Positions 47,401-56,874 of a DNA stretch of 64,000 nucleotides are shown one piece after another. The position numbers and the translations under genes were made by a program. The notes beneath the pieces were generated by a model. That model worked only from the letters and a program-made list of their open reading frames with translations, was not told the origin of the DNA and did no database searches. How positions within the stretch are numbered: position 1 is the stretch's first letter; each line of letters opens with the position of its first letter. The stretch is from Bacteroides sp. M10 (GTDB lineage: Bacteria; Bacteroidota; Bacteroidia; Bacteroidales; Bacteroidaceae), in assembly GCF_014334015.1 (NCBI RefSeq), contig NZ_CP060488.1, positions 1,136,501-1,200,500 on the forward strand, written 5' to 3'.

Positions 47401-48503
47401 CCATCGTTCGTCCCCAACCAAACAATATTTCCCGGACCGTCTTCCACGCAATTGATATCGCCTACATTAGCAAAGCCGAACTTGAAGCTGCTTTCATTAT
47501 AATACGACACGCCTTTCTTGTATGTTCCCGCCCATACCGTACCGGCCGCATCGGTATAGAGCGCGGTCACCGTATTGTTCGAGAGCGTGCGGTCATCATT
47601 AGGGTCGTTCATCAGCCGGAGGATCTTCCCGTTCTTTCTCACCACCTCAATGCCATCCTGATCCCGCCCTATCCAGATATTGCCATAGTTATCCTGCGAG
47701 ACGGCACGCACGATACTGCTATAATTTCCGTTTCCGCCGGAACAGGTCTCCCAAGCTTTGCGGGAAAGATGGTAAACCCACATGCCTTCCACGCCATACA
47801 TCCATATACGTTCATCGTGGTCTACAAATAAAGTAAACACTTCCTCCTTTTCCCTTTCCCAATGGCGAGCAATATCTTCAGTAACCCATTTCACTCCCAG
47901 CTTTTCCTTATCCAGACAAGCCAAAGTTCCGTCATAGAAAGCCAACAAGAGGCCTTCGCCGCATTCCGCCATATCGGAGACATCGGCATTTGCCAGCAAG
48001 GCACCGGTTCCCTTAACCAACACGGCACTCTTCTTTCCTTCCTCCAAACAATAGATTCCTTTTCCCGGCACTTTCACCCAGAAAGACTTTTCCTGATCGA
48101 TATAGACTGCCGAAAGCTCTCCGTCTATGCCGATATTCTCCATCCAATTTTTCATATTACGGTCGAAAGTGTCGGAATCCGAGCGATAAATGGCATAGCC
48201 CGCTCCCGTGCGCAGCCACAGATTTCCGGATGCATCTTCCTGAATGTCTTCAATGTAATTGTCCGGCAGAGAAGTCTCGTCATCTTTCTGGCTACGGTAG
48301 ACACGGATATCGTAACCGTCATACCGGTTCAATCCGGACGCCGTGCCAAACCACATGAATCCGTGTGAATCCTTATAGATGGCATTGACCTGATTATTGG
48401 AAAGGCCGTCCTTTACTTCCAGATGCTTGAACATATAATCGTGTGGAGAAACCTTCAAGCATACCGACCAGACGCACAAAATAAACAGTAATAATTTTTT
48501 CAT
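44445..48503 (-). CDS. Hybrid two-component system sensor/regulator (HTCS) of PUL 2
   Basis: This 1352-residue inner-membrane sensor combines kinase, receiver and DNA-binding parts in one chain. I start it at MKKLLLF, which gives a clean signal peptide; nine residues upstream are also open. The periplasmic sensor holds two seven-bladed propellers (repeats such as DGLSNNQVNAIYKDSHGFMW) and a Y_Y_Y domain (about 700-775). One transmembrane segment lies near 790-810. A histidine kinase follows, with His847 in NVSHELRTPL and the ATPase boxes DTGIGI and GSGIGLSLV. The receiver domain has Asp1150 in VSDVMMP. An AraC-type helix-turn-helix closes it (about 1260-1350). It should bind a xyloglucan oligosaccharide and activate PUL 2. 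Confidence 0.93.
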   Translation of the reverse strand: MKKLLLFILCVWSVCLKVSPHDYMFKHLEVKDGLSNNQVNAIYKDSHGFMWFGTASGLNRYDGYDIRVYRSQKDDETSLPDNYIEDIQEDASGNLWLRTGAGYAIYRSDSDTFDRNMKNWMENIGIDGELSAVYIDQEKSFWVKVPGKGIYCLEEGKKSAVLVKGTGALLANADVSDMAECGEGLLLAFYDGTLACLDKEKLGVKWVTEDIARHWEREKEEVFTLFVDHDERIWMYGVEGMWVYHLSRKAWETCSGGNGNYSSIVRAVSQDNYGNIWIGRDQDGIEVVRKNGKILRLMNDPNDDRTLSNNTVTALYTDAAGTVWAGTYKKGVSYYNESSFKFGFANVGDINCVEDGPGNIVWLGTNDGGLIRWNMLTDERKVFLHTADSRSISSNVIVCLLRDSKERLWAGTFWGGLNCYDGNRFVHYRAGEAGTHSLACDNVWALAEDAEGNIWIGTLGKGLQCLNPETGTFTTYTTGNSDLVSDYVFSLCIGRDHMLYVGTTAGLAVIDLNMRTITNVTGTKSGKAFFSHLIINQVYEDSRGLLWLATREGLNVYDLKRDELYEVPIKRDFSKLPILGITEGDNKDMWVSTGGELINVVLQVDSKTEHPVFRCYAYNDKDGLQSCDFNQRSLKRLHTGEIVLGGLYGLNRFYPDNIKYNRTLPKVMFTGFQLFNEDVKVGGEYAGRVLLKKALNETEEIVLDYKQNVFTVFFASDNYVLPEKTGYFYKLEGFNDDWLASTADMHRVTYTNLAPGTYTLRVKAVNSDGYKGTDEARLKIVILPPFWMTPWAYVLYVLLLAGILLFVFYSVQRRERNKFKIRQMEEDAKKKEELNQMKFRFFTNVSHELRTPLTLIISPLEGMMKEMTDEKLQNKLQLMHRNAVRLLNLVNQLLDFRKNEMSGMHLSLSEGDIVAFIRNICTSFLMLSEKKHVHLTFYAGMESLNMLFDEDKIGKTVMNLLSNAFKFTPEGGRVDVALEMQQEKPDRLSIKVSDTGIGIKDEDKERIFERFYQVEQEASDHHQSTGSGIGLSLVRDFVMLHGGSVRVVDNVGSGSVFLIELPVKRCKREELLSGREEEIPLEELPDEEEGEEEDGSEREKPLAVIVDDNADLIEFMKESLNLYFRVQSASNGREAWSMIPELMPDIIVSDVMMPEMDGNELCHLVKTDKRTSVIPVILLTAKQAVEDKVEGLTIGADDYMTKPFMVEILILRMRKLIELSGRNRTDKIKTRIDPEPSEIAITSMDEKLVENAIKYVEENIARCDLSVKELSHELGMSRVHLYKKLLQITGKTPIEFIRVIRLKRAAQLLRESQRNVSEIAYQCGFNNPKYFSKYFKDEFGVLPSVYQEKEGK

Positions 48504-48756
48504 ATTATTTAGAGATAAGCAAAGTCTCATTTATTGCAAAAAAAAGAAAAAGCTCACAGAAAAACAAGAAAATCCGAAGCTTTTATCAGGTGCCTCTTGA
48601 TTTATTTATTCCCTAAACATCAAGAAACACGGAGAAGCATATACCTTGCAGATAAGCTTCTCCGAAACCAATCAAAAATATTCAATAAGCTTATATCTCT
48701 AAAGACTTACATCCAAAAACTTATCAAAATATTTTATGCTGTTGTCAATTCCACCA

Positions 48757-50238
48757 TCAGAAAGGATAATTGCCGGCTGCAGCTCCCTTCATGATACCTT
48801 CAATGGCATAATCTTCTTTTGCTGCCCCGGTAGTACGGTTGATGTCACCGCCCGTCTCCCAGTAGAAGGGCAGGCAACCATGGGCTTTTGCTTCCCGGGT
48901 AACCACTTCGTTCCAGTAAGCACGGCTCTTGTTGTGCATTTCCTGATTCTCGCTCACGGTACGCTTCATGGCACTGTACTCGCCCAAAACGGCAGGATAG
49001 CCCTGGTCTACAAAGTGCGCCTTTATCTTGGCAAGCTGTTCTTTCACATACTCCTCTTCGCCCCATGTAGCGTTGTGTTCCGACCCGGTCACCGTGTTGT
49101 CCTTGCCCCAGTACCAGAATGTCTTACCCCAGTCGGCGTCCTCTTCCATCAAGCAGAAGTTATACGGCTCGTAGAAGTGAAACTCCACCATCAAGCGATT
49201 CTCCACCACATCCGTCGGCATGGCATAGACTCCTGCCACGGCATCGCTTATTCTGGTAGCCGGAGCCTGTACTATCAGGCAGCGGGTGGCGTTATTTCCA
49301 CCGGTGGCACGAACGGCATCCACAAATGCCTGTTCATATTTCATAATGGTGCGAATGTCTTCCACATTCTTAAATTCGTTATTCGTACTGCTGGTTTCAT
49401 TCATGCCCAACTCGTTGCTTCCGGCAAAGAGCAGGTGCTCGTCGTAATCGTTCAACTTGGTGGCAATCTGCGTCCACAGGGTTTTCTGCTTGGTATTCAG
49501 CGCCTCGCTGTAACCGCCCAAGATATGGTCTTCCAGCCAACCGCCGTCCCAGTGGATGTTAAGAATGGCATACATATCGTTTGCCACGCAATAGCCTACC
49601 ACTTCGCTGACACGGTTCAGCCATGCGACATCTATCTGATTTGTCGTTTCATTAGAGAGATGGGAATTCCAAGCACAAGGAATGCGCACGGCGTTGAAGC
49701 CCAACGCTTTCAGCCCCTTGATGTAAGCCTCACTTATCTGCGGATTTCCCCAGCTGGTCTCGCCTCCGGTAGCCTCCAACGTATTGCCAATATTGACGCC
49801 TGCAAAAATCTTTGCCGCCAAGGTTTTGGCATCGCTTTCCATGGAACCCGCCGGAATCTCCGGTTCTACTGCAATTTTGGGACTCTGTTTAATCAATACC
49901 CGCGCCAACGCAATGTTGTCGCTTTTGACAGTAACTTTCGCTTCGCGCGGTGAGGTTTCGGCATTAGCAGCCATCGTAGCATAATAGCTTATACCGTTTT
50001 CCGCCTTTTCCGAGATTACACACCAAGAAACGTCACTACTAACGGTAACGGCGGCATCGGCAGTAAGCAACAGGATTTCTTCCCGGCCTTCCACCGGAAC
50101 ATCGACTGTACCGGCAACAATATGTACGGCAGGAGTGATCGGACTGCTTTCGTCATCGGAACACGCGATGAGCATACAAAAGAAAAGGAATGCTGGAAAT
50201 ACAGCAACAAAACTGAAATGTTTAATAGTATTCATCAT
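48757..50238 (-). CDS. GH5 endo-xyloglucanase-type enzyme with BACON domain (GH5_4-like), lipoprotein
   Basis: This 493-residue protein has a lipobox (MLIAC, Cys near residue 27). A BACON domain (about 45-125) carries SDVSWCV and ends ARVLIKQSP; in the B. ovatus GH5 it holds the enzyme away from the membrane. The GH5 barrel (about 140-490) starts FAGVNIGNTLEA. Glu276 in SNELG is the acid/base and Glu420 in LGEYS the nucleophile. Many GH5_4 relatives read NEP here; this one reads NEL. Predicted role: cutting the beta-1,4-glucan backbone of xyloglucan at the cell surface. It has its own -7 box and lies upstream of the HTCS on the same strand, with a 226-base gap from its stop to the longest HTCS reading. 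Confidence 0.87.
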   Translation of the reverse strand: MMNTIKHFSFVAVFPAFLFFCMLIACSDDESSPITPAVHIVAGTVDVPVEGREEILLLTADAAVTVSSDVSWCVISEKAENGISYYATMAANAETSPREAKVTVKSDNIALARVLIKQSPKIAVEPEIPAGSMESDAKTLAAKIFAGVNIGNTLEATGGETSWGNPQISEAYIKGLKALGFNAVRIPCAWNSHLSNETTNQIDVAWLNRVSEVVGYCVANDMYAILNIHWDGGWLEDHILGGYSEALNTKQKTLWTQIATKLNDYDEHLLFAGSNELGMNETSSTNNEFKNVEDIRTIMKYEQAFVDAVRATGGNNATRCLIVQAPATRISDAVAGVYAMPTDVVENRLMVEFHFYEPYNFCLMEEDADWGKTFWYWGKDNTVTGSEHNATWGEEEYVKEQLAKIKAHFVDQGYPAVLGEYSAMKRTVSENQEMHNKSRAYWNEVVTREAKAHGCLPFYWETGGDINRTTGAAKEDYAIEGIMKGAAAGNYPF

Positions 50239-50269
50239 TTTACTTAAACTTATGGTTAATCTTTGATGT

Positions 50270-50277
50270 CAAAAGTA
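50270..50277 (-). promoter_or_regulatory. -7 box for the BACON-GH5 gene
   Basis: On the minus strand TACTTTTG fits TAnnTTTG and lies 31 bases before the ATG. It is divergent from the GH43 promoter in the same 244-base gap. Confidence 0.5.
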
Positions 50278-50394
50278 ATGAAAAGCAACGAGAATCAGGT
50301 TATCAGATGTTGCTCGAAGGGGTATCATTTGTTTCTTACCGGGATCAAAAAGTAATCTATGGCGGACATACGCCCGTTCCAGGGTCCTTTTAGC

Positions 50395-50425
50395 TTGCAA
50401 AAAAGGGAAATATGCATTATTTTTG
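50395..50425 (+). promoter_or_regulatory. Promoter for the GH43 gene
   Basis: A -33 TTG at 50395-50397 and a -7 box TATTTTTG at 50418-50425 are 20 bases apart. The ATG lies 57 bases downstream. Confidence 0.6.
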
Positions 50426-50467
50426 TATAGATGCCTGCGGGCACAAAACAAGCTAATAACCATTTAA

Positions 50468-52051
<1,584 letters not shown>

Positions 52052-52089
52052 GGCATCAAAAGCCACGTCTTGAAACTGTGACAAAAAAC

Positions 52090-52123
52090 AAAATCCGGGA
52101 TGCTTGGAGGCATCCCGGATTTT
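52090..52123. terminator. Bidirectional terminator between GH43 and the SGBP operon
   Basis: A perfect 14-bp stem, AAAATCCGGGATGC / GCATCCCGGATTTT, with a 6-base loop runs into TTTTTT on the + strand, and into a T-rich tract on the - strand. It lies between two convergent 3' ends and should serve both. Confidence 0.88.
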
Positions 52124-52160
52124 TTCTATTATCCGTAGATCCGACAGCCGGTATGTACGG

Positions 52161-54770
52161 CTACCATTGGGGAACGGCAAACAAGCTGTGAAGGGTGAAC
52201 TTCACTTTGATAGAGCTATTGAAACCAAGTTCCTTGATGACATCACCCTCTGGCGTACCGAAAGCACAACCAATATCCTTCGTCTTACCATAGCAGTTCC
52301 AGAGTTCCAGACGATAGTTGTTGCCGTCATTAGAATCGACCACTTTCGTTGCGTCATAGCCCGTCACTTCAGCGTCGTCTAAATAGAGATTATCCAACTC
52401 GGCATGCATTTTCGGAAAATACCGGAAGATATCGTCCACTTGCACGAACGTCATGATAGCGCCTGCGGCATGGTTGGCGGACTCATACTTGATGTCGAAA
52501 ATAGGATTCTCAATGGAGTATTGAAAGTTTTCATACTTCACGTTGAACGTAGCACCCTGGTTATAAGCCCAATCACCACCCCAATCCGGATTAATAGTGA
52601 CGAAATTCGGGGTATAAGCCCTTGCCACTTCGACACCGGTAATGATTGTACAGGTAATCTCCAGATTGCCTTCGAAGTTGAAAGCCGGATCGGAACCTAT
52701 ATTCTGCGAATCACTGAAAGCGCTGTTCAGCACCTTGTCGCCAGCGGCGCCCTTCCCCCAAATATTGAACAATTCAATACGGTAATTACCATTATTCTCA
52801 ATATCTCCATAGAAAAAATTGTTGGCATTGAACTGAATGGCATTGCCGTCGCATTTCATCTCATCGATACGGACAAACACGTTGGGGTATTTTGAAGCCA
52901 ATCCTTGAAAGTCGAGCGCAAATACCATAGCGCCGCTGCAGGCCCCTTCGTATGTAAAGGTATGCTGACCGTCCAACTTGGTAGGGTCAATCTGCCTGAC
53001 AACGGTTCCCCATGTTCCCTTCCAATCACTTCCCACACAGAGTAGCGATACAGGAATCATCGCGTCCGCCTCAGCCTTGCGCTGGCTGTAATAGTTTACA
53101 GAGTATGCATAATCGTCACCATTGGGCAGGGCTATCTGCAAGCCGTCACTTGTCAAAGTCAATATATTCAACTTACCACTCTTTCCGGCTACCCAAGTGT
53201 TGGCACAAAGCACATCGATGTCAATGTCAATCACCTTGTTGGCCTCATCAATGGTATATTTGCCGGTTTCGTCAGTGGGAACACCTTCCTCAGTCACACG
53301 GTGAATGTTCACTGTTCCGTCTTCAAAGAACTCCATGTAACCATAATCCTTGCCGTAAGTATAACCTATCCATTCATTATTCGTACCCATTTCCCAGTGA
53401 ATCTGCTGCTCGATATTGGGTTGTCCGTTGGATACGGTAGCCCAGCTATCCGTATCGCCCCATTGAGTGAACGGGCCTTCAAACACATGTTGCTTGCCGT
53501 CCTGCCCGTTATCAATATACCATTTGCCATAAAGCAACGTTTTGTCGAATCTCACATTCTTAGCCGTAGATACCGGACGGACAGCAAGTGCCTGATAAAC
53601 CGGAGTCGTGGTACGCCTGCCGGCACCCGCATTGAAGTGGTAGCTCATGGCAAACCGAGAATCGGAACTATTGATGGAACCGGACAGGTAATAGCCTTCC
53701 GTACCTACTCCCTCCGCAACCGCCTGCGTGCGCGAACCTGCCGCCGGCAAGAAGATGGAGTTTCCATTGGGACCGGTTAGTTTATAGCCGGACACACCGT
53801 CTACTTCCGTCCATTCTTTGGAACAGAGAGTGAAGAGTTCTTCAAATTCCGCAATGGTAGGCATCGTTACTTTTCCTTCAAACGCCTTGTATGCCACGTC
53901 GAGAGCAGTCTTGTAAACGTCAGCGGAAGCATATTGTGCCGGGTCAAGACTAGTATTGAATCCGGTCATATCACCGAAGCCGAACAAACCTCCAATTTCA
54001 GATTCGGAAGAGGCGCCCACATTGTATTTTGCCCATTTGGTGGAAAGGCCGAGATCGACCAAATCGTTATCGAGGTCAAACGTCTGGGTATCTGTCGTGA
54101 AGGACTTCACATTGCCATAGACTAATCCGGCACCGAGATCCAGATAAGCCACATAATAATAGGTAGTGCCGGGCATCAAACCTTCCACCTCTACCGTATA
54201 GCTGTCTTTGGGAACAGTGGCGACACGCACGCCGGCACGGACATTTTCTGTACCTGCCACACCCGACACCATAATACCGCTTTCCGCATCTGCGGGGAAA
54301 TCGGCAAGCGAACCGGCAAGCGTAATCCCGTTAGCACCCGCATGGGTGGCATCACCCGTAGTGGCGCGAGCATTGGTCAGCACCAAGCTTCTCACCTCAC
54401 CGGTGTAGGTAACCTTACCCTGCAGGGTGACATAAGCCTGATAATAGATGGTCTGGTTGACACTGCCCGCTACGGTGGCGGAGAAATTTTCCCCACCCGT
54501 AGCCGTCACTTTTTCCGTCAACGCATCGGCATCCTCACCATAGTTAAAACCAGTGGTGTATGCGCTCGAAGCCTGTCCTCCAAGCCCTGATACCGTTCCA
54601 TGCAGAGTGGCCGAAGTGGCTGTCACGTCTGCCGATCCCGTCACTACCGAGTTGTCGGTGAGCAACGGCTGTGTACTTATGGCATAATCGTCATCACTGC
54701 ATCCCGCCATAAAAACGCCCGTGACGAGAGCCATTATTCCGAATAATATCTTGTTTTTCATTCTACTCAT
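52161..54770 (-). CDS. Large multidomain SGBP-like lipoprotein of PUL 2 with FISUMP-type domain
   Basis: This 869-residue protein has a lipobox (VFMAGC). The N-terminal half has Ig/fibronectin-like repeats (about 40-230, including YYVAYLDLG). A region at about 235-405 matches the pattern of the Fibrobacter major-paralogue (FISUMP) domain: LVDLGLSTKWAKYNVGA, a MPTIAEFEEL block, GYKLTGPNGNSIFLPAAG and a closing VRPV. A lipocalin-like stretch (GKWYIDNGQ) comes next. Two homologous C-terminal beta-sandwiches follow (about 600-720 and 750-869), each ending with NYRIELFN / NYRLELWN. I infer a surface-exposed glycan-binding protein, the last gene of the susC operon. No close relative with a known function comes to mind. 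Confidence 0.7.
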   Translation of the reverse strand: MSRMKNKILFGIMALVTGVFMAGCSDDDYAISTQPLLTDNSVVTGSADVTATSATLHGTVSGLGGQASSAYTTGFNYGEDADALTEKVTATGGENFSATVAGSVNQTIYYQAYVTLQGKVTYTGEVRSLVLTNARATTGDATHAGANGITLAGSLADFPADAESGIMVSGVAGTENVRAGVRVATVPKDSYTVEVEGLMPGTTYYYVAYLDLGAGLVYGNVKSFTTDTQTFDLDNDLVDLGLSTKWAKYNVGASSESEIGGLFGFGDMTGFNTSLDPAQYASADVYKTALDVAYKAFEGKVTMPTIAEFEELFTLCSKEWTEVDGVSGYKLTGPNGNSIFLPAAGSRTQAVAEGVGTEGYYLSGSINSSDSRFAMSYHFNAGAGRRTTTPVYQALAVRPVSTAKNVRFDKTLLYGKWYIDNGQDGKQHVFEGPFTQWGDTDSWATVSNGQPNIEQQIHWEMGTNNEWIGYTYGKDYGYMEFFEDGTVNIHRVTEEGVPTDETGKYTIDEANKVIDIDIDVLCANTWVAGKSGKLNILTLTSDGLQIALPNGDDYAYSVNYYSQRKAEADAMIPVSLLCVGSDWKGTWGTVVRQIDPTKLDGQHTFTYEGACSGAMVFALDFQGLASKYPNVFVRIDEMKCDGNAIQFNANNFFYGDIENNGNYRIELFNIWGKGAAGDKVLNSAFSDSQNIGSDPAFNFEGNLEITCTIITGVEVARAYTPNFVTINPDWGGDWAYNQGATFNVKYENFQYSIENPIFDIKYESANHAAGAIMTFVQVDDIFRYFPKMHAELDNLYLDDAEVTGYDATKVVDSNDGNNYRLELWNCYGKTKDIGCAFGTPEGDVIKELGFNSSIKVKFTLHSLFAVPQW

Positions 54771-54782
54771 TCATTTATGTAA

Positions 54783-56825
54783 TTACTCAATAAACATGGA
54801 AACAATTTCTACCTGAACGTTGGGGCTTCCGTCCTCCAAAGTTTCCACCGTGGCATTACCCTTGTTCTGGATGCCGATGATGAGGCAGCTTGTCCCGTCA
54901 TAAGTCACCGTCGCACCGGTAGTATTGGTCACAGTCACTGTCTGGGTCGCACCCGGAGCCATATCAAAGTTGACGGCATGTTCCAGCTCATAGCAAGCGT
55001 CTTCCCACGTGTTTCCGATATTATTGTCCAAAATGACCGTCTTGGGAGCCGCTCCTACATTCCAGGTGATACCGCCAAGCACCTTATACTGGATGGTGAG
55101 CTTCTGATTCTTCTTGAGTTTCATCTTGGTAATGTCGACAGGCCACTCCACGTCTGAAACCCACGGGTTGTAGAACTGGATGCGCAGGCGTTCGGGATTG
55201 CCGTCACCGAAGATGACCTGTAACTTACTGTTGTCCACTTTCACCTCCGTAGGTCCGGCTGTTCCCGAAGATACCTTCTTGTAAAGCAGGTTAGCTACGA
55301 GGTAAGTGTTCACCACTCCGTTCTCGTCCACCGATTCGGGAATGCCGAGAGTCAGTGTTTCGCCAGCCTCTACGCCCAATACATGGAAAGAAGTGCCCTT
55401 CACCAGGACAGTACGCTGGTCGCTTGAAGCGGTAAGGAAGGTGATTTCCCTGTCAAAGGTCATCATGTTGCCGGCTATGGTCACATTGCCGCTCACGTCT
55501 CCGCATTCGTACTTGTACGTGCCGTCAGAGGCTTTGCTCAAAATCAGTTCGAAGTCTTCCGTCCCGTCGCCCGGGGCAGGTGCCCACGTGGAGTTGTAAG
55601 ATCCGCCTGTCACGCTTTCCCATTTGGCAACATCGGGCGAGCCGTTCCACCACAACCAGTCGTAGGGAGCTTCCGTATCAAGATTGAAGGTCATCTGCTG
55701 GCCTACGTAAGACACACCATCGATTTCAGTCGTGAAAAGGTCTGTCAGCAAATTGTCGAATACCGGCAATACGGGTTCCACCTTATTTATCTGCCCGCTT
55801 TCTTCCTTCGGAATGCACTCACCTGCAGTTTCAATCACTTCTTTGGAAACGAAGTTCCATACGATGTACCAGTTACCTTCATCATTGGTACGCTTGGTCA
55901 CCAATTGCAGGATGTAAGGAGTAAGTTCGACAATCTGAATATCCTGCGTATAGTTGGAGCAAACGGCATCGAAGCCTGCGTTGTGCATGGAATAGCAGTC
56001 GGTGAACGAGATGAGGGGCTTGGTCTTGTCGGTAAGATTCATGTTGAATTTCCCCGTCATGTTCGAACCGGTGCTGGCCCCTTTCGTGCCGTTCTCACCA
56101 CGGTACATGGTAGCCACACAACCACCGGAAGCATCCATGCTAAAGATCATATACGAATCCATGTAAGGATCGGTAGCTGAAATCAGCCAGTCCTGAAAAC
56201 CGGGGTCCCAGTTGGGTTTCCAGTTGCCCGTACCGAAGACGATATCCTTATAAACGGCATCAGCCTCTTCCTGTTCGGTATAACCGGCACCGTCACCGTC
56301 CGGGTCGAAAGGCGACAGGTACATCACCGGACCGGAGCACTGCCCGATACCGTAGTTACCATCACAAGGATACCACTTCTTGCTGATACCGGCAGCCAAT
56401 GTTTCAGCATCGGGAAGAGCATCGCCCGTCTTGAAATTCTCGTCTGCCAGCAGGAACCACTTCTCATCACCCAACAGCGAGAAGTCGTTCTGCTCCAACG
56501 TGAAAGAATAAGGCTCGCCATAAACAATGCCACCGGGAGTTTCAGCTCCGAAAGTCACCTCATAAGTACCCGAGAAAGGCAATTCGATAGTGAGGTCGCT
56601 CTCCTGAGATCGTCCTTGTGGAGTAACCCACAACGGGGTGCAACCGGAGATGTTCGATTTGAGATGTACCTGATTTCCCGAAATGGTGACCGTATAGGCC
56701 GTGCCCTGCACCAAATCGCCGGATACGTAGGTCTTTCCACCCATATCGTATTTATCAGGCGTACATGCCGACAGCATCAGTATCAAGCCGGCAATGAGCG
56801 AATATATATAACGATTCAATTTCAT
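54783..56825 (-). CDS. SusE-position surface glycan-binding lipoprotein of PUL 2
   Basis: This 680-residue protein has a lipobox (LMLSAC). An N-terminal Ig-like domain (about 30-120) ends in PYSFTLEQND. It is followed by a Trp-rich central region (about 125-330) containing KKWYPCDGNYG and NWKPNWDPGFQDW, and then a second related stretch with YDWLWWNGSPDVAKW. The C-terminal domain (about 530-680) includes LRIQFYNPWV. Exposed aromatics of this kind usually stack on glucan chains. It starts 49 bases after susD and is followed by the larger SGBP-like gene. It is longer than, and unlike, the SGBP-B I remember from the B. ovatus xyloglucan locus (about 490 residues), so ligand preference may differ. 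Confidence 0.75.
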   Translation of the reverse strand: MKLNRYIYSLIAGLILMLSACTPDKYDMGGKTYVSGDLVQGTAYTVTISGNQVHLKSNISGCTPLWVTPQGRSQESDLTIELPFSGTYEVTFGAETPGGIVYGEPYSFTLEQNDFSLLGDEKWFLLADENFKTGDALPDAETLAAGISKKWYPCDGNYGIGQCSGPVMYLSPFDPDGDGAGYTEQEEADAVYKDIVFGTGNWKPNWDPGFQDWLISATDPYMDSYMIFSMDASGGCVATMYRGENGTKGASTGSNMTGKFNMNLTDKTKPLISFTDCYSMHNAGFDAVCSNYTQDIQIVELTPYILQLVTKRTNDEGNWYIVWNFVSKEVIETAGECIPKEESGQINKVEPVLPVFDNLLTDLFTTEIDGVSYVGQQMTFNLDTEAPYDWLWWNGSPDVAKWESVTGGSYNSTWAPAPGDGTEDFELILSKASDGTYKYECGDVSGNVTIAGNMMTFDREITFLTASSDQRTVLVKGTSFHVLGVEAGETLTLGIPESVDENGVVNTYLVANLLYKKVSSGTAGPTEVKVDNSKLQVIFGDGNPERLRIQFYNPWVSDVEWPVDITKMKLKKNQKLTIQYKVLGGITWNVGAAPKTVILDNNIGNTWEDACYELEHAVNFDMAPGATQTVTVTNTTGATVTYDGTSCLIIGIQNKGNATVETLEDGSPNVQVEIVSMFIE

Positions 56826-56874
56826 ATCTTACTAATTTTAATGTTTTTCATCAATAGCCCGGACCTTCCCGGAT

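Noticed and set aside
48736-49953. Open frame of 405 codons on the + strand opposite the BACON-GH5 gene
   Set aside because: The minus-strand frame has a lipobox, a BACON domain and both catalytic Glu residues. The + frame is a by-product of GC-rich codons in that gene.
54208-54590. Small + strand frames opposite the large SGBP-like gene
   Set aside because: They are short, overlap each other, and lie opposite a convincing multidomain lipoprotein frame.
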